Shown piece after piece: positions 44,202 to 53,808 of a DNA stretch of 64,000 nucleotides. The DNA comes from FACHB-T130 sp042747725 (GTDB lineage: Bacteria > Cyanobacteriota > Cyanobacteriia > Cyanobacteriales > FACHB-T130). Position 1 is the stretch's first letter. Every line of letters begins with the position of its first letter. The translations under genes and the position numbers were made by a program. The notes under the pieces are model-generated. The model searched no databases. It had not been told where the DNA came from and saw nothing but the letters and a program-made list of their open reading frames with translations. Location: the NCBI RefSeq assembly GCF_042747725.1, contig NZ_JBHZGO010000105.1, positions 248,001 to 312,000 on the forward strand. Direction: 5' to 3'.

Positions 44202-46493
44202 TTAATTAGCTAAAACTCTGCCAAGAAAATGCTTTGGATCTTCTCCTTGTTTACTACACTCCCAGTCAAGCCAAGTTGAAAGATACTTTCTTCTATTACG
44301 CCGAGTTCGACGCGGTTCAGCTTTATATGACAAAGTAATTTCTATCAGAATCTCAAACTCTTCTCCAGGCGATCTCAGACTATTCGGTAGTTTGACCTGA
44401 TAAATATGAGCATCTCCAGCTTTAATTAGCTGTTCTCCTCGTGTAATTAATGTACTACGATTTGGAGTATTACTCAAGGCACGCTCAAGGTTTGGAATAC
44501 CATACCCAATTTGACGAATAACATTCTTCTTTTCTTCATCACTCTTTGCTATGGCCCATTCTGGCCATCGGGCTGATTGAACAATTAATGCCCGATATAA
44601 TAAGCATTTTTCATCAGGAAACTCAGCAGCAAGACAAGCCGCAATATGGCTTACTTTTGGTGTTGCGAATGAAGTTCCAAAAGTGTCAGAGGCAACTATA
44701 GGAGTAGAACCAGTACCTAAAGTTGACCTTAATAACTCAGGGCCTGTACCTGCGATACAAGTTATGTTTGGTGGCTGACCTTCATCTTTCACAAGATCAC
44801 CACCATACTCAACCACCTCTGGTTTAATCGTGTCCCATATACCCAGCCCAGAGCAAGAAAATGCTGATGGTTGGTCTTTTTCTCCTAATGAAGACCAAGA
44901 TAAGTCACGGAAAGAATTTCGAGTAATTGAGCCAACAGTTAATGCTTGAAGGCTTTGTGCTGGATTAGCAATCCTACAAGAGTTCTCAGAAAGATAGTCT
45001 GGGTAAGGTCTACCTGCTAAAATATGAGATTTAATAGATAGTCTTGTTGAAATTCCATGACTTTCTACAGGAATATTTCCAGCAGATACTATGAAAAGAA
45101 TATCTTTTTCATATGTTAATTTATCAATAGCTGCTGCCCAAGCACTCATATACCTAGTTCTACAAGGAACATCTCCATTAATAGAGTGGTTAAAAATTCT
45201 TGTTCCTGTTTGACTATAGTAGAACTCTACGATGTTTTCTAGGAGTATAGGCGGATATAATTTGTCAGATAATCTACAATTACTATCCAGCACTCTTGCA
45301 TTTTGAAGCCAACAAATTGCTTGATGGGTTCCACTCCGAGGCACACTTATTGGATAAAGCACTGCTCCAGCAACTCTGGTTCCATGACCACCATTACTCA
45401 CCAGATCAGCAGTTAAGTTTAATTCTAAAGGAATCCAAGATTTTGAGTTACCCGAATCAATGGCATTTTTTAAAAGAGGATTCTGCTCTTGAATACCACT
45501 ATCAATTACACAGACATTAGGTGCATTTTTTTCTGGTGGTTGTAAAACTAAAGATATATTACTAATATTAGATATTTCACCATTGGGGGAAAATGGTTCA
45601 GCAATGTTATCTTTTTCAGTTACTTCAAAAATATAAGAAAAATTAAATACCAAATCTTTTAAACATAGACCAGATATTTGAATAAGACATGAAAAACTGT
45701 CTGGTGCTTCAGAAAATTGAGGAGGATTATCTTCAATAAAGCTACTTAAAAGCTTACCATTATATTTATATTTAGGATTGCTAATAAAATTCATCAAGTC
45801 TTGTTGTCTCTTTGATGCTAAGTCATCCCATTCATCATATGTAATATCACGCTTATCAATCCAGTTCTTGATTGCTTTTACATAATTTTCAGGCTTTCTA
45901 TAATTTTTTTGTTCTGGATAGTCACGTAATTTTGTTGTAGTTCCTAAACAAGATATACCTACTTCAACGACATAAACCTGCTCATCTTTTATTTGCTCCC
46001 ATTCCTCTAATAACTTTGGAGATAAAATAAATTCTGGGCGTTGATTTTTGTCAAGAATATTCAAAATTTTTGCAATTACACCACCACCTTGTTGCTCATT
46101 GAAAAATTTTTCTATTTTCTTTTGAAGTTCAGTAAGGTTAGTATCCGCAGACGCACCAATAATATATCCATCTTCTAATTCAGATATTATTTCTATCTCG
46201 GAAGTTCTTAGATCATCTAAATCGAAAGTTTCAGGATCTATCTGTAGTATTAAAGGTATGGAATCAGGAAGTATGAGTTTTTTATCTTCTTCTTGTTGCT
46301 GTTGAGTTATTTTCCAATCGGAAATGAGAGAAGATACTAATTCTTGAATTTTACTTCCGTGTCCCTGCCGATTAGACAAATTTATATGTGTCTGAGTAAC
46401 TTTTTTATTACCACCGCCACCTAGAGATTTTGCTGTACCCTTGTCTGTCAGCCTGAGATCGATATGCGGAAACCCCTGAGAACTTTCAACCAT
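44202..46493 (-). CDS. ietS: Subtilisin-like serine protease of an IetAS-type defence pair
   Basis: 763 residues, S8 family. Triad D331 (CVIDSG), H370 (NGGHGTRVAG), S608 (FGTSFATPKVSH) with oxyanion Asn in VSAGN. A roughly 320-residue N-terminal domain precedes the catalytic one. Directly follows the AAA ATPase gene on the same strand, as in IetAS anti-phage systems (AAA ATPase plus subtilase). A single in-frame TAA separates it from its C-terminal part; see the neighbouring fragment. The catalytic domain itself is intact. Confidence 0.85.
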   Translation of the reverse strand: MVESSQGFPHIDLRLTDKGTAKSLGGGGNKKVTQTHINLSNRQGHGSKIQELVSSLISDWKITQQQQEEDKKLILPDSIPLILQIDPETFDLDDLRTSEIEIISELEDGYIIGASADTNLTELQKKIEKFFNEQQGGGVIAKILNILDKNQRPEFILSPKLLEEWEQIKDEQVYVVEVGISCLGTTTKLRDYPEQKNYRKPENYVKAIKNWIDKRDITYDEWDDLASKRQQDLMNFISNPKYKYNGKLLSSFIEDNPPQFSEAPDSFSCLIQISGLCLKDLVFNFSYIFEVTEKDNIAEPFSPNGEISNISNISLVLQPPEKNAPNVCVIDSGIQEQNPLLKNAIDSGNSKSWIPLELNLTADLVSNGGHGTRVAGAVLYPISVPRSGTHQAICWLQNARVLDSNCRLSDKLYPPILLENIVEFYYSQTGTRIFNHSINGDVPCRTRYMSAWAAAIDKLTYEKDILFIVSAGNIPVESHGISTRLSIKSHILAGRPYPDYLSENSCRIANPAQSLQALTVGSITRNSFRDLSWSSLGEKDQPSAFSCSGLGIWDTIKPEVVEYGGDLVKDEGQPPNITCIAGTGPELLRSTLGTGSTPIVASDTFGTSFATPKVSHIAACLAAEFPDEKCLLYRALIVQSARWPEWAIAKSDEEKKNVIRQIGYGIPNLERALSNTPNRSTLITRGEQLIKAGDAHIYQVKLPNSLRSPGEEFEILIEITLSYKAEPRRTRRNRRKYLSTWLDWECSKQGEDPKHFLGRVLAN

Positions 46494-46521
46494 TTATTTA
46501 TCCAGACACCAAAATTTAATA

Positions 46522-47526
46522 CTAGGAAACTTTGATTTCTGCGATCGCTTCTTCTAAGTGTTCCTGAATCACTAGCTCCTCTCGCTCAAGGATTGCTCTT
46601 TTAGCTGCATCTTGTGCAACCCTCACAGCTTGAGCGGCAGAAAAATCTCTCATCTGCTCAATGATCCTTGGCCAGTTGATAGATCCCACTTCAATTGCAG
46701 ATAATGTTTCCTTTAGTATAAATTCTAGCTCCTGTTCTCCGGGTTTGGGTACTGCGATCAAGTCATCAAATCTTCTCCAAAGGGCAGTATCTAGAGATTT
46801 ATTTAGGTTTGTAGCTGCTACTAAAAGCCCTGAAGAGGGTTGATACTCATCCAAAATTTGAAGAAATGTATTGACTACTCGCTTAATTTCTCCTACTTCT
46901 TGAGAGTCTTCTCGTGTCTTAGCAATTGAGTCACATTCATCAAGAAACAATAAACATGGATTTTTTGAGGCATCCTCAAATACAAGTCTCAAATTGCTCG
47001 CAGTTTCGCCTAAAAAAGACGACACCATTGCATCAAACCGAACTTTCAAAAGTGGTAATCCTGTATTCCAAGCTAAACGTTCTGCTCCTAGTGTCTTTCC
47101 ACAGCCAGGAGGCCCATACAGAAGAATTTTTTGTCTGTAACGCAATCCATGATGAGCAAGTCTATCTCTTGCCGCATATTCGCGTTCAATTCGGCAGAAA
47201 CGTTTCTCAATTTTTTCTGGCAACACCATGTGATGCCGCAGATTATCCCTCGGTATGATAGTTACTAAGGGAAGATTGAATCGCTTACTCGTTGGCAGTT
47301 CACTTAGAGCCTGTATGTTCTCTGGCGCGTTGGTAGCTCTTTCTTTGCTGCTTGAAGTAGACTTCTCCTTCTGGCTCTTCTTAGCAATGTTCTCTAACTG
47401 GTCAGCTAGCAGCGTATGTCCCTTGCTGCGCTCTTCCTCAATTACTAGATATGCGAGCTTGTCAATCGCCTCAGTGTCTGAACTAGCGATCGCCCTAAAT
47501 AGTCTCTTGAGAAGCTCTGCTTTCAT
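46522..47526 (-). CDS. ietA: AAA ATPase of an IetAS-type defence pair
   Basis: 334 residues. Walker A GPPGCGKT (138-145), Walker B LLFLDE (192-197), sensor region LLVAATNLNKSLD and arginine-finger region ALWRRFDD. The N-terminal helical domain (1-80) is variable. The gene is 28 bp before the subtilase and surely co-transcribed. In such pairs the ATPase is thought to control the protease; the trigger is unknown. Confidence 0.85.
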   Translation of the reverse strand: MKAELLKRLFRAIASSDTEAIDKLAYLVIEEERSKGHTLLADQLENIAKKSQKEKSTSSSKERATNAPENIQALSELPTSKRFNLPLVTIIPRDNLRHHMVLPEKIEKRFCRIEREYAARDRLAHHGLRYRQKILLYGPPGCGKTLGAERLAWNTGLPLLKVRFDAMVSSFLGETASNLRLVFEDASKNPCLLFLDECDSIAKTREDSQEVGEIKRVVNTFLQILDEYQPSSGLLVAATNLNKSLDTALWRRFDDLIAVPKPGEQELEFILKETLSAIEVGSINWPRIIEQMRDFSAAQAVRVAQDAAKRAILEREELVIQEHLEEAIAEIKVS

Positions 47527-47638
47527 GTCGCCTCTCAGTATAAGGGGTAGTACTGCACTATGGTAACTTGATCTGGTCTTATTAGTACATAAGTACTATA
47601 AAGATTATTACTTTGTTTGCTGAAGCTAAAGCTTAAAA

Positions 47639-47666
47639 AGGCTCTCCATCTCTAGAGAGCCTCTTT
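47639..47666 (-). terminator. Hairpin in the gap between tyrA and the ATPase gene
   Basis: AGGCTCTC catctcta GAGAGCCT, 8-bp stem. On the plus strand it is followed by CTTTG, on the minus strand by TTTTTAAGC, so it can terminate leftward transcripts coming from tyrA. Confidence 0.7.
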
Positions 47667-47696
47667 GATAACAGCGGATATACAAAAACCGCGTCA

Positions 47697-47748
47697 TTAG
47701 CTCAGCAACGCCTTCGCCTTCGCTACCACGCTAAAAGGTGTAGCCGAA
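47697..47748 (-). pseudogene. 3'-end fragment of a transketolase gene
   Basis: Minus strand reads TTCGGC ... GTGGTAGCGAAGGCGAAGGC ... TAA. The 20-mer is identical to the last codons of the transketolase gene at 27179-27217, and the upstream TTCGGC and final stop are also shared. A 2-nt deletion shifts the frame. Remnant of a second transketolase 3' end just downstream of tyrA. Confidence 0.7.
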
Positions 47749-47796
47749 CTAGGGAAAAGTTGGGGAATAGGTTACTCAGGGATTTTTGCAATAAAC

Positions 47797-48642
47797 CTAT
47801 TCTGGATTCAAAAATTTCGGTCGTGTCTGCTGGTTGATGGAAAGTTTTTCCTGCAATGCGTTCCAGTCTTCTTGCTCAATTTGAGAAATAATTTGATCGA
47901 GGCTGTGGCGATATTGTTGAAGGCTTCGCAGTAATTCCCCGCGATTGTACCGCGCCATCATCACGCCTAACTCTGGATTGCCTCCACCGACGCGACTGGT
48001 ATCCCGAAAGCCAGAACTCGCCAATTGTTGCGCTAACTCTATAACCGCTGGATCGGTTTCGTTGATGCAGGCATTAATTAAACCAGCACTCACCATCACC
48101 GGCAAGTGAGAAATCCAAGCCACCGCGCGATCGTGGTCTTCTGGACGGCACTGATATATTTTAGCTTTGAGCGATCGCGCGATTTCCTCGACAATATTCA
48201 CCGCTGTTGGAGGCGTCGTCTTCACCGGCGTCAGCACATAAGCTTTCCCGGCAAATAGCTGAGTTTGAGCAGCTTCCAGACCACTTTCTGCCGTACCCGC
48301 CATCGGGTGTCCCCCCACGAAGTTCGTCCAAATCGGTTCTAGCGCTTCCACCACCGGCTTTTTGACCGAACCCACATCCGTGATGATAGCGTTGGCAGAC
48401 AAATGGGGAATGAGCTGCTGTACGCTTGGCGCGATCGCGCTAATGGGCGTACACACGAATATCACATCGGCATCTGCCAAAAGTGCCAGATCCACACTCG
48501 CATCATCCACAACCCCACGCGCGATCGCTTCAACACAAGTTTGTTCTCGACGCGCAATCCCCAAAACCTGATAGCCAGCCGCTCGTAAGTCCAAACCCAG
48601 CGATCCGCCAATCAGCCCCAACCCTACAATCCCAATATTCAT
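47797..48642 (-). CDS. tyrA: Prephenate/arogenate dehydrogenase
   Basis: 281 residues from MNIGIVGLGLIGGSLG. N-terminal NAD(P)-binding GLGLIGGSLGLDL, conserved GGHPMAGTAESG, and C-terminal SSGFRDTSRVGGGNPEL. Tyrosine biosynthesis; cyanobacterial members use arogenate and NADP. Start moved six codons downstream from the longest frame. Confidence 0.93.
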   Translation of the reverse strand: MNIGIVGLGLIGGSLGLDLRAAGYQVLGIARREQTCVEAIARGVVDDASVDLALLADADVIFVCTPISAIAPSVQQLIPHLSANAIITDVGSVKKPVVEALEPIWTNFVGGHPMAGTAESGLEAAQTQLFAGKAYVLTPVKTTPPTAVNIVEEIARSLKAKIYQCRPEDHDRAVAWISHLPVMVSAGLINACINETDPAVIELAQQLASSGFRDTSRVGGGNPELGVMMARYNRGELLRSLQQYRHSLDQIISQIEQEDWNALQEKLSINQQTRPKFLNPE

Positions 48643-49272
48643 TGTTGTGTCTAACACCATTTCACCTTAAGGTCGCCACACATAAATTGCTGGAAGTGGC
48701 TACTGGCAGAGACGCGATAACCGCAAGTCTTCTACAATCCAAAATCTGAAATCCAAAATCTAAAATGGTATAAGCCCCTAAATCCCCCAAAATAGGGGAA
48801 GCAAGAGTAATTTGGCTCCCTCCCCGAAACAAGGAGCGCTCTTTGGGGGTTCTCCCTGGGAGTGCTGTACCGATGTTCTAGCATACAGCGCCAACTTACT
48901 CCCCGATCCAATCAGCCGCTACGACCGGCTTCAGTCAGAATGGCTATACGACTATTTTCCTCAGGTAAAGTCCTTCCAAACAGGTGAGGTAGGCAGCATA
49001 ATAGATTTCTTCATTCATCCTTCATCATTCTAAGGATGCCCTCACAGAACTTACTTCTAAGATTTACAGAGGGGCACGCTAGATTAGTGCTTGTACAACT
49101 TTGTACAACTTTAGATAGATGCCGGGGAAAAAGCCCGACTCAAAGCAAGCAAAGCCAGGGTTCATCTGCTGCACACTTACCCAGCCACTCAAAACGACAA
49201 ATGAACCTCAAGGCTTGCTGGTAGCGCCCTCCTCCTAACCATAAAATGAGAATGCTGGCAAGGTGGCTCGAA
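48643..49272. other. Intergenic region before the pentapeptide gene
   Basis: About 630 bp. Small open frames (e.g. 48812-49033) have no recognised features. The region includes a short C-tract/G-tract palindrome (CCCCCAAAATAGGGG, near 48786), common in cyanobacteria. Confidence 0.45.
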
Positions 49273-50853
49273 ATGAATGTCGATGAACTGATAGTAAGAT
49301 ATGCAGCCGGTGCGCGAAACTTCGCGGCAATTGACCTGAGTGAGGCAAACTTGAGTGGCATCAACCTCAGCGGCGCTAATTTGACAGGCGCTAATTTAAG
49401 TGTGGCAAATCTCAGCGGTGCCAATCTCGAAGCCGCTAACTTGACTCAAGCCAAACTTAATGTCGCTAGGCTCAGTGGAGCCAATCTCAGCAATGCCATC
49501 TTAAACCAGGCCAACTTCAACGTCGCTAACCTGATTCGAGCGGATATGGGGGGAGCGCAACTCATCCAAGCCGTCTTGATTCGAGCCGAGCTAATTCGCG
49601 CCGACCTGAGTGGGTGCAATCTCAAATCAGCGAACCTCAGCGGTGCCGATTTGCGTGAAGCAACCCTTAGAGAAGCCAATCTCAGTCGCGCCAGTTTGAA
49701 TGAAGCCAACCTCCGGGGTGCCTTTTTGACGGGAGCCAACTTGGAGCAGGCAAACTTAAATGGCACCGACTTGAGCCGCACCGACTTGAGCGGTGCCAAT
49801 TTCCGAGAGACAGAACTGAGACAAGCCAATCTCAGTCGCGCCAATCTCAGTGGGGCGGACTTAAGCGGCGCCAATCTGCGTTGGGCGGACTTAAGCGGCG
49901 CCAATCTGCGTTGGGCAGACTTAAGCGGCGCAAAATTAAGTGGAGCCAACTTAATCGGGGCAGACCTTAGTAATGCCAATTTACTCAATGCCAGCTTAGT
50001 TCACGCCGATCTCACCCAAGCTCGATTGATTAAAGCCGATTGGATTGGAGCTGATTTGACTGGGGCGATATTAACCGGGGCAAAACTGTATGCAGTCTCC
50101 CGTTTTGGTTTGAAAACCGAAGGAGTGACCTGCGAGTGGGTTGACTTGAGTCCGGATGGCGATCGCACTGAAATTTTTCGTCTCACCACTGAAGAATCAA
50201 AAAAGTTCTTCAATGAAACGCTGCCAACCGTCCGAATTATCGTGGACGCACCGTTAGATTTAGAGGCAAATTTAACGCTAGCCACTACTTATCATCACCT
50301 CTGTCAGCATTATCCGGGGATCGCCCATCCTCCCAGTTTGGAAGTCAGCGCTCGAAAAACAATTCTCACTTTCAGAATTGATAGCAACGATCAATTATTT
50401 CCCCTTGCTTACGTGGCTATTTTTCCCTTTAACGATGCAGTAGCAACTCAGAGAAATATCAGTGCCCTAGTTAACCTACTTCAATCTCAAAATCAATCAA
50501 CACTAGGGCATAAAGATGCTCAGCGGATCAAGCAATTAACTGCTGCCCTTAGTAAAACAATCAATCAAGTCGGCAGTCTCGATATTTTCAAAATGGTGCC
50601 CGAACTGAGAAAAAAATTAAACTTCTTCCAGGCTCCAACTCAAACGGTGCTACACAATTCTACGGATCAAACATTGAATGTTTATCATCACCCAGTGTTT
50701 GGTAAACGGTTTATGAATCAAGGTCAATCTAATTCGACCAGTCCTCCGAAAAACAACTCGGTCGAAGCACAAAGCTCGATTCTCCCTCCTGTAGGTACAT
50801 TGATTGAATTTGTCAAGGAATTTGATTATTTAGAAAAATTACAGCAAAGTTGA
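49273..50853 (+). CDS. Pentapeptide repeat protein
   Basis: 526 residues from MNVDELIVRYAAGARNF, with AAGGTGG before the ATG as ribosome site. Residues about 15-275 are tandem A(D/N)LXX repeats forming a right-handed beta helix. A roughly 250-residue C-terminal part without repeats follows. The nucleotide repeats around 49860-49925 are near-identical, showing recent duplication. Function unknown. Confidence 0.93.
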   Translation: MNVDELIVRYAAGARNFAAIDLSEANLSGINLSGANLTGANLSVANLSGANLEAANLTQAKLNVARLSGANLSNAILNQANFNVANLIRADMGGAQLIQAVLIRAELIRADLSGCNLKSANLSGADLREATLREANLSRASLNEANLRGAFLTGANLEQANLNGTDLSRTDLSGANFRETELRQANLSRANLSGADLSGANLRWADLSGANLRWADLSGAKLSGANLIGADLSNANLLNASLVHADLTQARLIKADWIGADLTGAILTGAKLYAVSRFGLKTEGVTCEWVDLSPDGDRTEIFRLTTEESKKFFNETLPTVRIIVDAPLDLEANLTLATTYHHLCQHYPGIAHPPSLEVSARKTILTFRIDSNDQLFPLAYVAIFPFNDAVATQRNISALVNLLQSQNQSTLGHKDAQRIKQLTAALSKTINQVGSLDIFKMVPELRKKLNFFQAPTQTVLHNSTDQTLNVYHHPVFGKRFMNQGQSNSTSPPKNNSVEAQSSILPPVGTLIEFVKEFDYLEKLQQS

Positions 50854-50952
50854 CAGAAAGGGTCGGCAGGCAAAAGGCGAAAAAAAAGAGAAAATAGGTA
50901 AGACGAACTTTTTTACTTTTTGCTTTCCTAACTCCAAAGTCTCAAATCTAAA

Positions 50953-52593
50953 GTGATAGAGGTAGAAGTTCATTCCTCACTACGTGCATTTCTTCGCGAA
51001 CAGGAGAATCGTTCTTGGCCTCATCATCTGACAATGGCGAGGCTGGTGGCGCGGGCTTTAAGATTAGGGCGTTCTGCCCTGATTCAGACTGGGGTTTCTT
51101 CGCACGGTACAGGAAAGTATCGCCTGAGTTACCTAGCACCAGCACTGCTATGGACGAAACCCGTCATCCTAGTGGCTCCAGAATCAGTGCAGCAACGCTT
51201 GCTAGAGGTGGAAATTCCCCAGATGCGACAGTGGATGGGGACGGAAAAAGCTATCCTGACAGGCGATACATGGCCTGACGCCGACTTTCAGGGACTGCTG
51301 TTGATCTCTCCAGAGGTTTGGTTGGCTGACCGGCTCAAAGGGCTGGGTCGGATACCATTTGGCATTCCGACTATTTTTGATGGTGCTGATAACTTGGAAG
51401 AATGGGCGCGCGACCAACTGACTGCTGGCTTGCGACCCAGTGATTGGGACGATTTGATGCTGGCTTTTCCCCGCAAGGCAAAGGCAATCCGGGATGCGCG
51501 GGTACAGCTAACAAAAGCCGTCTTCCAGCATCCAGCCAATCCTTACGAGTGCTGTCTGATTTCACCCGATGAGCAAGACATCTTGAGGCGTCTCTACGCG
51601 GTCTTAGGGAAGGCGATAGGAGTCGGAGACAGGGAGAACCTTATAGAGACAAGGTTTATCCCGTCTGGAGAGGCAGAGGGTGGGAGAGGAGAATTTCCTT
51701 CCTCGCCCCCTTTCCTCTCGCCGAAATTACCCCCAGCTTGGAGAATTTTTTGGCAGCGGTTGCAAGCAGATGACCAACTGATGTGGGCGGAAATTGCTCG
51801 GAATCTGGGTCAATTTTCTTTGTATTGTGGTCCTGTTGAGGTGGCAACTGCTTTAGAAAAAATTTGGCTTCACGATCCGGTGGTGTTAATTGGTGCGGCA
51901 CTGGATTTAGAGACAGAAGCTAACGCCTATCGTCAGCGGGTAGGATTGGGAAACCTGACGTGTCTGAAGTTTTCTCCTGACAGGCAAAACGAACTGATTC
52001 AGCTATATCTCCCAGAGCGGCTGCCCATGCCGAATACGCCCCAATTTCAGGGAGTTCTGATTCAAGAAGTCCAGAAGCTAGTTGGGACAATGGATCGGTC
52101 GCTGGCAGAGAATACCGACATTCAAAGACTAGCGGTGATTTTGGTGGAGGATACGCCTTTAAAAGCCCAGGTGGCGTCTGTGATGGCGGCTGAGTTTGGC
52201 TCCCGCGTGCAAGTGGAAAAAACCAGTTTGTCAAACAATGGCATTCTGGTTACGGGATGGGAATTCTGGCGGCATCATCAGGAGGTGTTGCCTGCTCCCC
52301 AGTTGCTAGTTATGGCGACGTTGCCGATCCCCTCTCTAGAAAATCCCCTGGTAGCGGGTCGGGTGGCTCATTACAAGGAACAGCGTAAAGATTGGTTTCG
52401 CTTGTATCTGTTGCCGGTGGCTTTGAGTGAATTGCAGCGAGCGATCGCCCCCGTGCGAGAATGTCGGGGCGTCGTTGCTCTCCTCGATGGTCGCGTCAAC
52501 AACCGCAGCTACGGCTCTCAGGTGCTGGAAGCGCTGAGTCCCTTGGCTCGGATTAACTATTTGGACAGTAACTGGTTTACAAGCGATCGCTAG
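50953..52593 (+). CDS. DinG-like helicase-related protein with weakened motifs
   Basis: 546 residues. A P-loop-like SSHGTGKYR (about 49-57) and a motif-II-position FDGADNLEEW, where the usual DEAH acid pair is changed. The C-terminal half (VILVEDTPLKAQVASVMAAEF ... RAIAPVRECRGVVALLDGR) resembles the helicase C_2 domain with a motif VI-like segment. A low-complexity insertion (about 226-262) interrupts the centre. Likely a cyanobacterial helicase paralogue with uncertain activity. Confidence 0.75.
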   Translation: MIEVEVHSSLRAFLREQENRSWPHHLTMARLVARALRLGRSALIQTGVSSHGTGKYRLSYLAPALLWTKPVILVAPESVQQRLLEVEIPQMRQWMGTEKAILTGDTWPDADFQGLLLISPEVWLADRLKGLGRIPFGIPTIFDGADNLEEWARDQLTAGLRPSDWDDLMLAFPRKAKAIRDARVQLTKAVFQHPANPYECCLISPDEQDILRRLYAVLGKAIGVGDRENLIETRFIPSGEAEGGRGEFPSSPPFLSPKLPPAWRIFWQRLQADDQLMWAEIARNLGQFSLYCGPVEVATALEKIWLHDPVVLIGAALDLETEANAYRQRVGLGNLTCLKFSPDRQNELIQLYLPERLPMPNTPQFQGVLIQEVQKLVGTMDRSLAENTDIQRLAVILVEDTPLKAQVASVMAAEFGSRVQVEKTSLSNNGILVTGWEFWRHHQEVLPAPQLLVMATLPIPSLENPLVAGRVAHYKEQRKDWFRLYLLPVALSELQRAIAPVRECRGVVALLDGRVNNRSYGSQVLEALSPLARINYLDSNWFTSDR

Positions 52594-52717
52594 CTTCTCC
52601 TACGCCACTCGCTCCAATGGCTCTTTGTCACGATACTTGTAATTTAATCAATAATTCAGCTGCGGCTCCAACGCCAGCGTTATGATGAATAAAGGTCTAA
52701 AGGCATCACCAAAAGCT

Positions 52718-52930
52718 ATGGGTGAATCCAAGCGTCGTAAAGAAGCACTCGGAGAGAACTACGGTCAAGATACCTACATCCTTCCTTGGGTACCGATTAC
52801 CAAAACTCAGGCACAACAGTTTGTGAAATGGTCTGGTCAGGGAGCTTGGTATGGTATCGGCTTCTTGATCCTTTTCTGGGTGACTATCCGCTTCATCGGA
52901 CCTTCCTTTGGTTGGTGGCAGGTCAACTAG
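52718..52930 (+). CDS. DUF2839 protein
   Basis: 70 residues beginning MGESKRRKEALGENYGQ, the characteristic DUF2839 start, with one C-terminal membrane helix (AWYGIGFLILFWVTIRFIG). A cyanobacteria-specific family. An upstream ATG at 52682 is less likely. Confidence 0.88.
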   Translation: MGESKRRKEALGENYGQDTYILPWVPITKTQAQQFVKWSGQGAWYGIGFLILFWVTIRFIGPSFGWWQVN

Positions 52931-53353
52931 ACCTTCCTAACAACCTGGTTCGGTGAAGTGCATAAGGACAAAGCATTTGACAGTCTTGGCTTGTTTGTCA
53001 GCAAACTAAGTTTGGCAAAGGCTTTGTCCATATATTTATAAGTAGGCTTTGCCTAGAGGACTGAATGTAATTGATTATTCTTATCTTTTACACTTGCACT
53101 ATTTCGCCGCCAAGCCCGTCTTTAGCGAGAAGTAGCCTCGATCGCTAGCCTTGAGGATGCACGATCGTCCAGCTAACTGTTATTGTTGATACTTGGCTTT
53201 TCTGAATAGTCAAGTTAACCTGGTGCAAATCAGGGAGCAGTCAAGTTCTAAATTTTTCCAAGCTCCTAAATTAATTTACCGTCATGCCTGAGGAGCAAAA
53301 TCTTAAGAAAGTATAAAAGGTTTAAGATTAGGTGTGGTGGTTGGAGGACAACC
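52931..53353. other. Intergenic region with nested inverted repeat
   Basis: GGACAAAGC (52966-52974) pairs with GCTTTGTCC (53021-53029), enclosing a 46-nt loop that could fold further. It may be a structured 3' UTR or terminator-like element after the DUF2839 gene. Nothing else recognised. Confidence 0.45.
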
Positions 53354-53698
53354 GTGTTTCTACGACTTGCAGAGCAACACCGTCAATTTGTACAGGATCT
53401 AGTGATGAACCTCCAAGCTCTGGCGATTGTGCTAGAGCAGCGAGGCTATCTGGCTTCTTGCTATACCTGCGGAGGCCAAATGAATAGCGCATCATTTATG
53501 GTTAGTCTAGGTGACAACCATCTGATTCGCTTTTTAGTCTCGGATTATGGCATCACCTGGACAGAGATGCGGGATGACCGTGAATTAATGAAGCTAGAGG
53601 GCGCTGAAGCTATCTCTCAGCTACAAGACCTAGCAAATCTAGTCAAATACCAAATCAAACCTTCTGAGTATCGTCCCGCCGTGCCCCAGCGAGGCTAA
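53354..53698 (+). CDS. DUF1815 protein
   Basis: 114 residues from a GTG with GGAGG spaced 6 nt upstream. Start MFLRLAEQHRQFVQDLVMNLQALA and GYLASCYTCGG fit the small cyanobacterial DUF1815 family. Function unknown. Confidence 0.85.
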   Translation: MFLRLAEQHRQFVQDLVMNLQALAIVLEQRGYLASCYTCGGQMNSASFMVSLGDNHLIRFLVSDYGITWTEMRDDRELMKLEGAEAISQLQDLANLVKYQIKPSEYRPAVPQRG

Positions 53699-53808
53699 AG
53701 GAGTTAGCGAGGTTTCGCCACTCTCTTTAGGCAGATTAGCTCCGGGGACTGCTAATCTGAAAAGTGAGAAACCTACGTGCTAACCCCTGGCGATGGATGC
53801 CTGAAGAG

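Noticed and set aside
48812..49033. 73-codon rightward frame after tyrA
   Set aside because: Starts inside a dispersed C-tract palindrome and has no family resemblance; kept only as part of the intergenic note.
49446..49988. Long open frame opposite the pentapeptide gene
   Set aside because: Antisense shadow of a repetitive gene; its composition (repeating K/L/A/P/S) simply mirrors the repeats.
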